Shown in pieces: positions 8,472 to 17,946 of a stretch of DNA of 52,981 bases. Source of the DNA: Bacteroidota bacterium (GTDB taxonomy: Bacteria > Bacteroidota > Bacteroidia > M30B66); NCBI GenBank assembly GCA_947460255.1, contig CANHIS010000016.1, positions 1 to 52,981 on the forward strand, read 5' to 3'. The notes under the pieces are model-generated. The model did no database searches and was not told the origin of the DNA. It saw only the letters and a list, made by a program, of their open reading frames with translations. How positions within the stretch are numbered: position 1 is the first letter of the stretch; every line of letters starts with the position of its first letter. Both the position numbers and the translations under genes were made by a program.

Positions 8472-10430
8472 TTAGTGCTTAACAACCAATTTCAAAGTTG
8501 AAACTGCATTACCAGCAGTAATGTTCACCAAGTAAATTCCTGAAGGAATGTTCTGCGTGTTCAAAGAAACAGTGTGACTTCCTTTTGCTGCATTTGCATT
8601 AGAGATAGTCTCAACATTCTGACCAAGAAGATTGGTAATATTGATCGTTACATTCTCTGTTTGCTCAAGTTCAAATGATAGTTTAGAAACTTCATTTGCT
8701 GGGTTCGGAAGAAGATTTGCTTCAATTGTTGAAGCAGCAATTTTATTCAAACCAACTTGATCAAAATTATTTGGAACAGATAAGTAAACGATGTCGTTTT
8801 CAGTTCCGTTTGGATGAACAGCACCATCATCGATGGTTACTGAAGATCCTGGGAAACCATCTCTTTGATAGATCAAGTGGATGTTTTCATCAACCAATTT
8901 AGCAATTGCACCGTAAGTGTATTCAGCAAATTGATCAAAACCATCTGCTTCACTTCCAACTAAGTCAACTGGAGCAATCCAAGTGTTACCGTTATCGGTT
9001 GACTTTGTCATGTAAATGTGCTTGTAATTCGGTCCAACAGGGCGGTAATCAGCACCTTCTTTTGTTCCAGCATAGCTCAAATAAAGCGTTCCGTCAGCAT
9101 CAATACCTGCACTAGGGAAAGTTGTAAGACCCGCATTGTAAGGTACCGGACCATCGTTCGGATAATCAATAACAACATCGATTGTTGCATCGCCATTGTC
9201 GTCTACAACGTCTGCTGCCAAACGAACATCATCAGTAGCGAAACCTTCATTCCAGTAAAGGATTCCTGAAGTTCCAGGGAAGAAGCTGTAGCTTTGTTCA
9301 GCTTCTTGAGCATCATTCAACATTCTTTGTGCACCAAACCATACGTGAACAAGGTTGTTATTATCAATGATGATTGCAAAGTTACCGTCGGCTACATCAA
9401 GTGTATCAACATTTCCATCGCCATCAACATCCGTAAGTTGGTCATTCCATGGTTCGAATGGAAAAGAAAGGATGGTTGTAGTATCCCAAGTAACACCGTT
9501 ATCAGAAGACTTCCATAGCATTACGCGGGTGTTAGTTTCACCAGATACGAAAGCTACAGTGTTTCCGCGAGAATCAATTGCGTAAGCATCACCAGAGAAA
9601 CCATCAAAAATTGAAGAATCAACACCTGGCAATTGAACCATTGTTTGATCGAATGATTGGCCACCGTCTGTTGAGCGGTTGTACAACAAAGCACCATTAA
9701 TTCCATTGAAAGGGGTTCCAGTAAATGTTCCTCCAGTCGGCTCTGTTAATCCGATTACGTGAACGGTTTTTCCATCAGGACCACCAACTGCCATTCTTGG
9801 CCAAATAAGTGACATCTCCGTTTCAACGTTAACGATCCAGTTTTGTGTTTCAGTCAAGTTTGGATTGCGGCTAACTACAAGTGCTTGAGAAGGTGTACCT
9901 GCATTGTGAGCAACGATAATGTCACCAACATCGCTGATACGACCAATCGAACCGAAACCAGTTCTGGTTGTACCTTCCACTCTTGTAATTCCACTAGCTT
10001 GCTCATAATCAGGTAGATTTACCCAATTTGTACCATTGTAATAATGGTAAGCCATACCACGATCAGACCATGGAGTTCCAGCTTCGCCGCTGAATGTCCA
10101 AGTAGTAGAAAGTGTTCCATTACCATGGTTTAAGATACGGGTAGGCATTGAAGAATTGGTCTGCAAATCATACAATGTTTGACCAATTTTCACTTCCGGC
10201 CCAAAAGCTCTTGGAGCTGAAGTATTAAATGATGATGTTGTTGGATTAGGTGCCAAGAAAGGAATCCCCATGTATTCTTGGCTAAATCTTGCTGGGTTAG
10301 GAAGTTTCTTAGCTTTTACTGGCGAATGCATACCAAGGCCTAATGAAGCACGGTTTGTTTGTGCTACAAGTGCTCCAGTTCCCAATAAAATCAACCCGGC
10401 AGTTAAAACTTTGTAAAATTTCTGTTTCAT
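8472..10430 (-). CDS. T9SS-exported sialidase/BNR-repeat-like beta-propeller protein
   Basis: This is a 652-residue exported protein. Residues 1-23 form a signal peptide. The body carries at least three Asp-box motifs (S-x-D-x-G-x-T/S-W/F): STDGGQSF near 253, SSDNGVTW near 308 and STDNGNTW near 477. These mark sialidase-like or VPS10-like propellers. Between them lies a calcium-loop-like segment (DVDGDGNVD, 334-342) and a second acidic one near 410. The last 80 residues form a type A T9SS sorting domain: it starts with NLLPNPA, contains GQNVETIS and SGIYLVNI, and ends KLVVKH. The protein is therefore sent across the outer membrane and anchored or released. Catalytic sialidase residues could not be assigned, so binding is as possible as hydrolysis. 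It stands alone, with its own promoter-like box and terminator. Confidence 0.85.
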   Translation of the reverse strand: MKQKFYKVLTAGLILLGTGALVAQTNRASLGLGMHSPVKAKKLPNPARFSQEYMGIPFLAPNPTTSSFNTSAPRAFGPEVKIGQTLYDLQTNSSMPTRILNHGNGTLSTTWTFSGEAGTPWSDRGMAYHYYNGTNWVNLPDYEQASGITRVEGTTRTGFGSIGRISDVGDIIVAHNAGTPSQALVVSRNPNLTETQNWIVNVETEMSLIWPRMAVGGPDGKTVHVIGLTEPTGGTFTGTPFNGINGALLYNRSTDGGQSFDQTMVQLPGVDSSIFDGFSGDAYAIDSRGNTVAFVSGETNTRVMLWKSSDNGVTWDTTTILSFPFEPWNDQLTDVDGDGNVDTLDVADGNFAIIIDNNNLVHVWFGAQRMLNDAQEAEQSYSFFPGTSGILYWNEGFATDDVRLAADVVDDNGDATIDVVIDYPNDGPVPYNAGLTTFPSAGIDADGTLYLSYAGTKEGADYRPVGPNYKHIYMTKSTDNGNTWIAPVDLVGSEADGFDQFAEYTYGAIAKLVDENIHLIYQRDGFPGSSVTIDDGAVHPNGTENDIVYLSVPNNFDQVGLNKIAASTIEANLLPNPANEVSKLSFELEQTENVTINITNLLGQNVETISNANAAKGSHTVSLNTQNIPSGIYLVNITAGNAVSTLKLVVKH

Positions 10431-10461
10431 GTGACGATTGTGTTTTTAGATCGAAGAATCG

Positions 10462-10469
10462 CAAATCTA
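10462..10469 (-). promoter_or_regulatory. Putative -7 promoter element of the sialidase-like gene
   Basis: Read on the minus strand this is TAGATTTG, matching TAnnTTTG, followed by CG. It lies 32 nt before the start codon at 10430. No convincing -33 TTG was found at the usual distance. Confidence 0.4.
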
Positions 10470-10522
10470 TTCAATAATTTCCAATTAACATTAGGGAATA
10501 ATAACCTACAATGCATCAAAAA

Positions 10523-12490
10523 TTAACGTTTGTCGGACAATAAACTTAAGCCCTTTAACCAGGATGCAAAACTGATAAACTTAAAAACTCTTCCATTATC
10601 CTGATTACCTGATGGTTGAAGAAAAGATTCGTAAGACGCATCGAACTTTTTCTTGTCGATATATTTGTAAATATCGGATTGCTCAAAAAGGCTCTTCAAT
10701 TCTGGAGAAATCCTTCTAATCCACTCATTGTTAGGTGTGGTGTATCCTTTCTTATCCTTACGAGCATAAATTTCGATTGGCATAAATGGTTTTGCAGCTT
10801 CTCGCAACAGCACTTTGCCCGAACTGTTCGCGATTTTCATCTTCCCCGGAAGGGAAAAAAGCCATTCTGCCAATAAATGATCATCCGCAAATGGAGTGCG
10901 ACTTTCAACCGAATGCCACATCGAACAACGGTCTTCGCAACGCAAATATGACTTTAATGTCGAATTGTCTATTTCCCAAGCCAACCTACTATTAAGGTCA
11001 CTCCAATTCCGAAATTCTTGCTTGTGAAAACGGGATTTGTGTCGGCCAAAAAAATCTGGATTCAATAAATTTAATCCTGGGAAATAATTTCGATAAACAC
11101 TCGCCGCAACCGTATTTCCAACGCGAAAAACGCCTTCATACCTCAACCATTGTCGCCACTTAAATTTTCGAGCATCTTCGCCAAATGCATGCATTTCAGC
11201 TTTCCGTTCCGACTTCTGCAAACCTTTCCAAAAAAAGTACAAATGTGGCGCATAGCCTCCAAAAAGCTCGTCGCCTCCTTGTCCGTCGAGCACAACCTTC
11301 AAGCCCTTTTCGCGTACCAATTTCATCACGCTAAATTGTGCAAATGTGCTTGTTGACCAAATCGGCAAATCGAGCGCAAAACTCATTTCATCTAGCGAAT
11401 GCATTAGCATTTCGGCAGTTGGCTCCACTTCGTGGGATATGGCACCTGCGTAATCGGCCATCATTCGTGCCCAGGAACTTTCATCGGATTCCTTTCCCGG
11501 AAACACGGCGGTAAACACATGCAATGGATGATTTGTGGGCAACAAATGGCGCATCATGCCCACCAAAGCAGAACTGTCTAAACCTCCACTCAAGCAAGAA
11601 CCTACTTCCACGTCGGCACGAAGTCGGATGCGGATAGCTTCCAACAATTTCGATCGTGTAATTTCTACCAATTCAGTGGAAGAATATTTCACCGAAACGC
11701 TTTCATCCACAAATGGAAGTGTGTAATAACGAATCACTTCGAGCCTCTCCGACTTTAAATCGTAGCTCAAATGATGCCCAGGATTCAATTCAACTATCTG
11801 TTCAAAAAAACCCTTCGGTTCGTATTCAATTTCTGAAAACACAAAATAATCGAACACTGCATTTTCATTGAGATTTGCAGATACTTCACCACTTGCCAGC
11901 AGCACTTTGTATTCAGAGGCAAACAAAAGTTTCCCTGGAGAAACGTGGTAATAAAATGGCTTCACGCCAAAACGATCGCGCGCGGCAAAAAGGGTTTGTT
12001 CTAAACGATCGAAAATTACAAACGACCACATCCCATTAAATCGATCCAAGCAAGATTTTCCCCAGTGCTGATAAGCCGCTAAAATGACCTCAGTATCTGA
12101 TTCCGTTTGAAATTTAGAGCCTAGACTTTCGAGTTCTGCCCTAATTTCTGGGTAGTTGTAAACTTCTCCGTTGTAGGTAATCCAATACCGATCGTTGTAC
12201 GACATAGGCTGGTGGCCACTTTCGTCGGTCGATATGATAGCCAATCGGCGATGAACAAATCCACCTTGAATTTTTTCGTGTTGAAATTCGGGTGATTTGG
12301 GCAACCAAGAAAAGCGACCATTGAGGCAATTGGGCGTGGTGTCGCTTCCAGAAACAGGCGTCGCCTCACCGTTAGAAACAAACAAAAAACCTTCACCATC
12401 TGGGCCACGGTGTTGCATGCGCCGACTCATCTTGAGCAGGACGTTCGAATCGAATCCGTCTCGATAAAATGCGCCAGCAATGCCGCACAT
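10523..12490 (-). CDS. asnB: Asparagine synthase (glutamine-hydrolysing), surface-glycan-cluster type
   Basis: The N-terminal glutamine amidotransferase domain begins MCGIAGAF, leaving Cys2 as the nucleophile after Met removal. It continues with the HRRLAI and YNGEVYN segments. The synthetase domain carries the ATP pyrophosphatase loop SGGLDSSAL near residue 303 and GGDELFGGY. At 655 residues it is slightly longer than typical AsnB. The reaction transfers the amide of glutamine to aspartate or, in glycan-cluster homologues, probably to a carboxylated sugar. The ATG overlaps the stop of the methyltransferase gene by one base (TAATG), and glycosyltransferase and flippase genes precede it. A glycan-modifying role is therefore plausible, but free asparagine synthesis cannot be excluded. 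Confidence 0.92.
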   Translation of the reverse strand: MCGIAGAFYRDGFDSNVLLKMSRRMQHRGPDGEGFLFVSNGEATPVSGSDTTPNCLNGRFSWLPKSPEFQHEKIQGGFVHRRLAIISTDESGHQPMSYNDRYWITYNGEVYNYPEIRAELESLGSKFQTESDTEVILAAYQHWGKSCLDRFNGMWSFVIFDRLEQTLFAARDRFGVKPFYYHVSPGKLLFASEYKVLLASGEVSANLNENAVFDYFVFSEIEYEPKGFFEQIVELNPGHHLSYDLKSERLEVIRYYTLPFVDESVSVKYSSTELVEITRSKLLEAIRIRLRADVEVGSCLSGGLDSSALVGMMRHLLPTNHPLHVFTAVFPGKESDESSWARMMADYAGAISHEVEPTAEMLMHSLDEMSFALDLPIWSTSTFAQFSVMKLVREKGLKVVLDGQGGDELFGGYAPHLYFFWKGLQKSERKAEMHAFGEDARKFKWRQWLRYEGVFRVGNTVAASVYRNYFPGLNLLNPDFFGRHKSRFHKQEFRNWSDLNSRLAWEIDNSTLKSYLRCEDRCSMWHSVESRTPFADDHLLAEWLFSLPGKMKIANSSGKVLLREAAKPFMPIEIYARKDKKGYTTPNNEWIRRISPELKSLFEQSDIYKYIDKKKFDASYESFLQPSGNQDNGRVFKFISFASWLKGLSLLSDKR

Positions 12491-13308
12491 TAGCCTTGAT
12501 ATTTTTTCAGGTGAACACTAAAGCCCGGATTTGGAACTGCAGGATATTTGCGCACGCCAGCAGGCACATCCGAATAAGGATAATATACCGCCGATAAAGT
12601 ATTTGAAACAGTGTACAAATGTTTGCGTTGGGCTTCAGGCGTTCCTTTCCATATGGCGTGTAAAACATTCCAGCGCACCGATTCGGGATTGTGGCCGTAG
12701 TCGTGCCAAATAATCACACCAGATTCGGGTGTTACAAGCTTGAAAGCCGATTGTGTGTCTTGAACCACCGAATCGAAATGGTGGTCGCCATCAACAAAAA
12801 CCAAGTCTTGCTTTCCATTAAAGTTTGAGAAATCAAATGTTCTCGAATCACCTTCCAAATGAATAATTCGAGGATTATTCTTAGAATAATAACCGTGTAA
12901 ATCGATGTACTGAGGATTCCAATTTCGACGGTGCATTTCTTCTGCCGATAAATTCAAGGTGAAACATTCGGGCACTGAGGCCGCTGCTTGCATTACACTT
13001 TCACCACGCCAGGTTCCGATTTCGAAATACCGTTGCGCACCAATTTTCAAGGCCATCATTCGAATCAAGGCCAAATCTGTAACCAACGATCCGCCTTCTA
13101 AAAACGCAAAAGGCTCGATGCAAATTCCATTTTCAGGCAGAAATGCATTGAAGGGAAGTTCTGGAAAACCATGTTCTAACGACTTGATTTTCTGCATTTC
13201 CCGTTGATGATCATCTTCTTGATCGAGCACTAAATTGAGCAATGCTGGTTGCTTGATCACCTGCGCAATTGCCCTGAAGAATTTGTTGAGTTTTCGTTTG
13301 TTCGACAT
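12490..13308 (-). CDS. Class I SAM-dependent methyltransferase (Methyltransf_24-like)
   Basis: This is a 272-residue soluble protein with a Rossmann methyltransferase core. The SAM-binding loop reads FEIGTWRGES (counterpart of the E/D-x-G-x-x-x-G motif), and an acidic VFVDGDHHFDSV segment follows, typical of the Methyltransf_24 group found among sugar methyltransferases. I chose the ATG at 13308, two bases after the flippase stop (TGA-AA-ATG). The longer frame starting at 13332 would overlap the upstream gene by 22 nt. It sits between a flippase and AsnB, so the likely substrate is a sugar or lipid-linked oligosaccharide; the exact acceptor cannot be read from sequence. Confidence 0.8.
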   Translation of the reverse strand: MSNKRKLNKFFRAIAQVIKQPALLNLVLDQEDDHQREMQKIKSLEHGFPELPFNAFLPENGICIEPFAFLEGGSLVTDLALIRMMALKIGAQRYFEIGTWRGESVMQAAASVPECFTLNLSAEEMHRRNWNPQYIDLHGYYSKNNPRIIHLEGDSRTFDFSNFNGKQDLVFVDGDHHFDSVVQDTQSAFKLVTPESGVIIWHDYGHNPESVRWNVLHAIWKGTPEAQRKHLYTVSNTLSAVYYPYSDVPAGVRKYPAVPNPGFSVHLKKYQG

Positions 13309-13310
13309 TT

Positions 13311-14591
13311 TCAGGCTGCCGGACGGAACCATTTCACGAAGCGCTGAACATCATTCCACCGCGGAATGAGCGCGTTCCAATGAATTCCACTGTCGGCTTT
13401 GAAAAACCAAATAACGGAAAAAAAGATGGCGAAATTTGCAACACTCGTAATCGCAGCTGCCGTAATTTCATCAGGCTTCGTTTTGGTTACGAATTCTATC
13501 AATAAAAATCCAACAATTGTGACCAACACACCTGATAAAATGGCCAGATTGTTCCGGTAAAACTTACCAGTTCCTGAAAAATAATGCCCGATAATTAAAT
13601 ATCCCGACAGGAACAAAACACCCGGAAGCAGAACCACCAAACTTTGTTTAACATCCTTAAAGGCAGGGCCGAAAAGCAATTCGTAGAACGAGGCAGGAAC
13701 AATGGCAGCAGCCAAAACAGCCAAGAAACTCAACCAAAGTGTAGCTCTAAAAAGTTCGGCTGTGAGTTCGGCTGCCCGTTTTGGGTCGCTCATGTTGGAA
13801 ATTTTTCCGTACTGCACCATGGCAACGCTTCCAGCAATCATCCAAATAGATTCGCTCAAAGCCACGGCATTCGAATAAATACCCAAACCATAGGCAGGCA
13901 TGAACCAAAAGAAAATCCTTTGATTGAAAAACTGCAGCAAATGGCCAAGTTGATTGGCAGCTCCTGTCGAAAACAATTTCTTGATATCGCGCCGAATGTG
14001 AAAGACTTTCAATTTTGCATCATCCAACAGTTGGGTGTCTTTTCGGATGTGCCGAATACAGGCAATCGATACAAACCAAAGCGTTCCCCAACTCACATAA
14101 AGCGCATAGAAATAATCGAGCACTTCAGGATCGGAGCGAAGAAAAAAGAACAAGCTTACAAAAGTGATGATAGCTTGCAACAGCAGCAATCCTGCGGCAA
14201 GTTTGAACCATTCACGACCATTAAGCAGATGAATATGTAAGGTATAAGTTGTATTGATAAAGCATAACAATCCTGCTTGCCAGCCAATTTCATGTAGCTG
14301 ATGTTGATCGGAAAATGTGAGGTAAACGCCTAATCCAAAACTGCAGATGGCGGCCCAAGTCCAAGTAGGAAGCATCAAGCTAAAAACCCGATACCGCGAC
14401 GACAAATAAACCAAGGCTGCGCCACCAGCGAAATCGCAGAGCATTTGAACACTTACCAAGGTAACCAGCAACAAGGTGGATAGCCCTTTGCCTTCCGGAC
14501 CTAAAGTCCTAGAGATTAAGACGATTACCCCGAAATTCACAACAGCCGTAGCCAATCGACTGATGAAAGTCGAAAGCATGAGTTTTAGCAT
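13311..14591 (-). CDS. Polysaccharide flippase-like membrane protein (MATE/Wzx superfamily)
   Basis: This is a 426-residue integral membrane protein with about 12 hydrophobic helices. It opens with the family-like pattern in which helix 1 is followed by VLISRTLGPEGKG, the cytoplasmic G-P-E-G-K-G/R-G loop of polysaccharide-biosynthesis translocases. It would flip undecaprenyl-linked sugars to the periplasm. The start overlaps the stop of the glycosyltransferase gene by 7 nt (ATGCTAA). A second ATG at 14579 is possible. Neighbours (glycosyltransferase, methyltransferase, AsnB) support a surface-glycan role. Confidence 0.85.
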   Translation of the reverse strand: MLKLMLSTFISRLATAVVNFGVIVLISRTLGPEGKGLSTLLLVTLVSVQMLCDFAGGAALVYLSSRYRVFSLMLPTWTWAAICSFGLGVYLTFSDQHQLHEIGWQAGLLCFINTTYTLHIHLLNGREWFKLAAGLLLLQAIITFVSLFFFLRSDPEVLDYFYALYVSWGTLWFVSIACIRHIRKDTQLLDDAKLKVFHIRRDIKKLFSTGAANQLGHLLQFFNQRIFFWFMPAYGLGIYSNAVALSESIWMIAGSVAMVQYGKISNMSDPKRAAELTAELFRATLWLSFLAVLAAAIVPASFYELLFGPAFKDVKQSLVVLLPGVLFLSGYLIIGHYFSGTGKFYRNNLAILSGVLVTIVGFLLIEFVTKTKPDEITAAAITSVANFAIFFSVIWFFKADSGIHWNALIPRWNDVQRFVKWFRPAA

Positions 14592-15766
14592 TGCTTGAAA
14601 AGATTTTGGTAAACCTGATCAAGTTGAGCCGAAACTGCTGCTTGCCCAAAGCGAGCTTGGATGTTGTTTCGAATGGATGCACTATCGAAATTCGATCTCT
14701 GTTGAAGCCAAATCTCAAATGCTTGCGAAAAGCCGTTTTCAACTTTGGGATCGAATAGCACACCGTTGGATGAATTCACAAATTCAGGAATGCCTCCAAC
14801 GTTTGGCACAATTACCGAAATGCCGCACAAAAGAGCTTCAAGAATAACCACTCCTTGGGTCTCGAAGCGACTGTTCATTACAAATACATTGGCTTCACGG
14901 TAAACTTTTGCGAGTGCTTCACCTTCAAGCTTTCCAAGAAAGTTAACGCCTCGAAATGTTAACCCAAGTTCGTTAGACAATCTTTTTATCGCTGATTCAT
15001 CGGAGCCTGCGCCCACAATATTTAACTCTACATTTGGATGAAGACGTTTTAATTGGACGAATTGTTTGAGTAATCCAGTTACATTTTTTTGTGCATCATC
15101 GAGCGAAGAAACGTGCAGCATTTTCAACCCTTCTATGGGTTTTTCGGGCAATACAAACATCGCATCATTTACCACATTGGGCACGACTTGATAGTTTCCA
15201 TTTAAGCCATGATTCAACATTGCCGATTTAAGACTTTCGCTCACGGGCAAAATCACTTTGGCTTTTTTGATGGTTTTGCGGGTAATTCGCTTCATTGCAA
15301 ATCCACGGTAGCGACCATCCTCGGGCTGATAACCAGTCCAATGTTCGGTAACTACAAGTGGTATTTTCCAAAATTTGGCCAATCGTCTCGCAATAGTTCC
15401 TAGTGGGAACACTACATTCAGATGTAAAACATCAGGCTTACCGTACCATTGTTCGATTTTTTCGGCTCCAAAACGGTAATGTTTTTTCAACAAACGAAAC
15501 TGTGCAAGGGCATTGAAAAACTTATTCCTCCTTGATTTCTTCCCGTAATGCAAAATTACTTCCCGAAGGTAGCCCTCTTCGCGTTTCACAATACGAAATT
15601 CTCCTTCCTTCATCGAAAGGTCCGAAACAGCATGAAGTACAGTTACTTTGTGTTTAATGGCCACTGCTTCGGCATGTCGCCGGATAAAAATCCCTAGCAA
15701 TGGATTTGCAGGTCCTGGATACCAGGAAGCGAGAAAAACGATATGATATTCCCGACTGTCGCTCAA
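14585..15766 (-). CDS. Family 4 glycosyltransferase
   Basis: This is a 393-residue GT-B enzyme. The N-terminal domain begins FLASWYPGPANPLLGIF and includes IRRHAEAV; this start is common in exopolysaccharide GT4 enzymes. The C-terminal donor-binding domain carries VSSLDDAQKN, the NVFVMNSRFETQGVVILEAL segment with the GT4 E-x7-E-type acidic pair, and the VPNVGGIPEFV loop. It is cytoplasmic or membrane-associated and retaining by family. The donor and acceptor sugars cannot be predicted. It is the first gene of the four-gene glycan set and lies 37 nt after copA. Confidence 0.9.
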   Translation of the reverse strand: MSDSREYHIVFLASWYPGPANPLLGIFIRRHAEAVAIKHKVTVLHAVSDLSMKEGEFRIVKREEGYLREVILHYGKKSRRNKFFNALAQFRLLKKHYRFGAEKIEQWYGKPDVLHLNVVFPLGTIARRLAKFWKIPLVVTEHWTGYQPEDGRYRGFAMKRITRKTIKKAKVILPVSESLKSAMLNHGLNGNYQVVPNVVNDAMFVLPEKPIEGLKMLHVSSLDDAQKNVTGLLKQFVQLKRLHPNVELNIVGAGSDESAIKRLSNELGLTFRGVNFLGKLEGEALAKVYREANVFVMNSRFETQGVVILEALLCGISVIVPNVGGIPEFVNSSNGVLFDPKVENGFSQAFEIWLQQRSNFDSASIRNNIQARFGQAAVSAQLDQVYQNLFKQC

Positions 15767-15803
15767 TTCAAAAATTGTTCGGTGAATTTATATGAATTAA
15801 TCG

Positions 15804-17942
15804 TTAATCAATGCGCCGAAGTTTCAGAAGGATTGAATTTCCGATCACCACCACGTCAGAAAATGCCATAGAAAAAGCAGCAATCATCGGACTCAAAAAT
15901 CCGGATGCAGCTACAGGAATGGCGATTACGTTGTAAATGAAGGCCCAAAACAAATTCTGGTGAATGGTTCGAAGGGTTAATTTACTAATCTTCAAGGCTG
16001 TAAGAATTCCAGAAAGATTACTTCCAGAAGTAAGTATAACTCCCGCAGAATCAATGGCAATCTTACTAGCTGCGCTCATTGAAATCGACACATCAGCAGC
16101 ATGAAGTGCAGGCGCATCGTTAATTCCATCGCCCACCATGGCAACTTTTCCTTGTTTCTTTAACTCAGCAATAATTCGCAATTTATCTTCTGGAGAACAT
16201 TCGCTATGTACAGTTTCAATTCCAGCCGCCTGCCCTACCCTGTCGCACGTTGATTTTCTATCTCCGCTGAGCATGATTACTTGATAGCCCAATTTCTTGA
16301 GCGAAACCACGGTTGATGAAGCGTCTGATTTGAGTGCATCCATCAGGTCGAAGCCCGCCACCAACGCATCATCAATCGACAAATAAAGGTCATGCGCTAT
16401 GTTAGGTTGTTGGTTTAATACCTTGACCGATCCGAGCTTAGCTATACTTCCGTTCGACAATTCGCCCTGCATGCCGATACCCTTAATTTCTTTTACATTT
16501 CGAATCTCGACAGGAATTGCCCCCTTGTAAATTTCTCGCAATGAGGCCGCAAGCGGATGATTTGAGGCTTGCTCGAGCGCTATCACCAGAGAATCAACAG
16601 TGTGGCGAAAGGCTTCGTTGTAAATTATTTGCTGTTGTAAACTGAAGCGACCTTCAGTGAGTGTGCCAGTTTTATCGAATACCAAGATCTTCGTTTTTGC
16701 CAGCATTTCAGCATCTGTTCCACTGCGGAAAAGCACACCCATTTTTGATGCCCTGCCCAATCCAGCCATTACAGCTGTGGGTGTTGCAAGTCCCATTGCG
16801 CATGGACAAGAAATCACCAACACCGCGATGGCATGCATGAGACTGTCGCTAGTTGAAAGCCCCAACAGCATTGAAATAACCAAAGTGAGCAGCGCGATGA
16901 CCAGCACAGCAGGAACAAAGATTGCACTGATTCGGTCGCCGAGTTTTTGCACTGGAGGCTTATCGTTTTGGGCTTTTCGCACCATTTCGACAATTCCAGA
17001 GAGAACGGTTTGCTTGCCTGTTCGGGTGGTTTTCATCAAGATGTTCCCACTCACGAGTAGCGTTCCACCAGTAACTTCTTGATTAAGTGTTTTTTGAATC
17101 GGCAAACTTTCGCCTGTTATCATACTTTCATCCACCAAACCATCCCCTTGAAACACGATGCCATCGGCTGGAATCCGGCCTCCCTCATTGATTCTAAGCA
17201 AGTCGTTTGTTTGAATTTGATGAGCCGAAATGGTTTCATTGTGTTCATGACCATGCGAAAGGTCAACACGAATAGCTTGTTCAGGAATTAAATTGGCAAG
17301 TTCACGCAATGCACTTCCCGTTTGCTTTACAGATCGCTGTTCGATCACATTGCCAAACATCACCAAAGTGATGATAGTGGCAGAAGTTTCGAAGAACAAG
17401 TATTCGTGGGCATTTATAGGATCGAGAAAAAAGGTTCCAATCACACTGTAAATAAATGCCGAAGATGCACCGATTGAAATCAAAACATCCATGTTGGGCA
17501 CACCCGTTTTGAGTGAATTGATGGCGCTTTTCCCGAAATACTCTAAACCAACCAACATTACTGGCAAACACAGCAGCAATTGCGTGATGGGCGAATGTAA
17601 AATTGGTGTATCGAGCACCATGTGCAACAAAAGCGGTAAAGTAAAAATGGCCGAAAAGATGAGCCGTTTTTCTAAGGTTGAAAATCTTGGTTTGGGTTGA
17701 TTGGTATCGTTTGATAGTACTGTGTAGCCGAGATTTTCGATATCGTGCTTTACCTGTTCAACAGGATAATTTTCAACCAATGTAAAAGAAACTTCGCCGT
17801 TTGCAAAACTCACATGAGTATCGGAAAGCCCTTTTTTAACAAGCACATTTCGAATACCTTGAGCACAATTTGCACAGGTCATCCCGTCAACTTTCCAGAC
17901 GATTTCCGATGTATCAACATTCGACTGGTTCGGGAGTTTCAT
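15804..17942 (-). CDS. copA: Heavy-metal-translocating P-type ATPase, copper type
   Basis: This P1B ATPase exports Cu(I) from the cytoplasm. The 712-residue order is: one HMA domain with GMTCANC (Cys23, Cys26), eight expected membrane helices, the actuator domain with TGES (276-279), the metal site CPC (379-381) in helix 6, the phosphorylation site DKTGT (Asp423), the SNHPLA His-Pro motif, and GDGINDAPAL near the C-terminus. CPC with a single CxxC HMA domain points to Cu(I)/Ag(I) rather than zinc. A His-rich stretch (SHGHEHNETISAH, 229-241) sits in the actuator region. It starts 4 nt after the CorC-like gene. No copper chaperone or CueR/CsoR-type regulator is nearby. Confidence 0.93.
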   Translation of the reverse strand: MKLPNQSNVDTSEIVWKVDGMTCANCAQGIRNVLVKKGLSDTHVSFANGEVSFTLVENYPVEQVKHDIENLGYTVLSNDTNQPKPRFSTLEKRLIFSAIFTLPLLLHMVLDTPILHSPITQLLLCLPVMLVGLEYFGKSAINSLKTGVPNMDVLISIGASSAFIYSVIGTFFLDPINAHEYLFFETSATIITLVMFGNVIEQRSVKQTGSALRELANLIPEQAIRVDLSHGHEHNETISAHQIQTNDLLRINEGGRIPADGIVFQGDGLVDESMITGESLPIQKTLNQEVTGGTLLVSGNILMKTTRTGKQTVLSGIVEMVRKAQNDKPPVQKLGDRISAIFVPAVLVIALLTLVISMLLGLSTSDSLMHAIAVLVISCPCAMGLATPTAVMAGLGRASKMGVLFRSGTDAEMLAKTKILVFDKTGTLTEGRFSLQQQIIYNEAFRHTVDSLVIALEQASNHPLAASLREIYKGAIPVEIRNVKEIKGIGMQGELSNGSIAKLGSVKVLNQQPNIAHDLYLSIDDALVAGFDLMDALKSDASSTVVSLKKLGYQVIMLSGDRKSTCDRVGQAAGIETVHSECSPEDKLRIIAELKKQGKVAMVGDGINDAPALHAADVSISMSAASKIAIDSAGVILTSGSNLSGILTALKISKLTLRTIHQNLFWAFIYNVIAIPVAASGFLSPMIAAFSMAFSDVVVIGNSILLKLRRID

Positions 17943-17946
17943 AGCT

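Noticed and set aside
13644-14240. Open frame of 198 codons on the plus strand
   Set aside because: It lies antisense inside the flippase gene, whose protein is clearly real, and the translated sequence shows no domain or signal peptide.
16657-17082. Open frame of 141 codons on the plus strand
   Set aside because: It is antisense to the conserved core of copA (CPC and DKTGT region) and reflects codon bias of the true gene.
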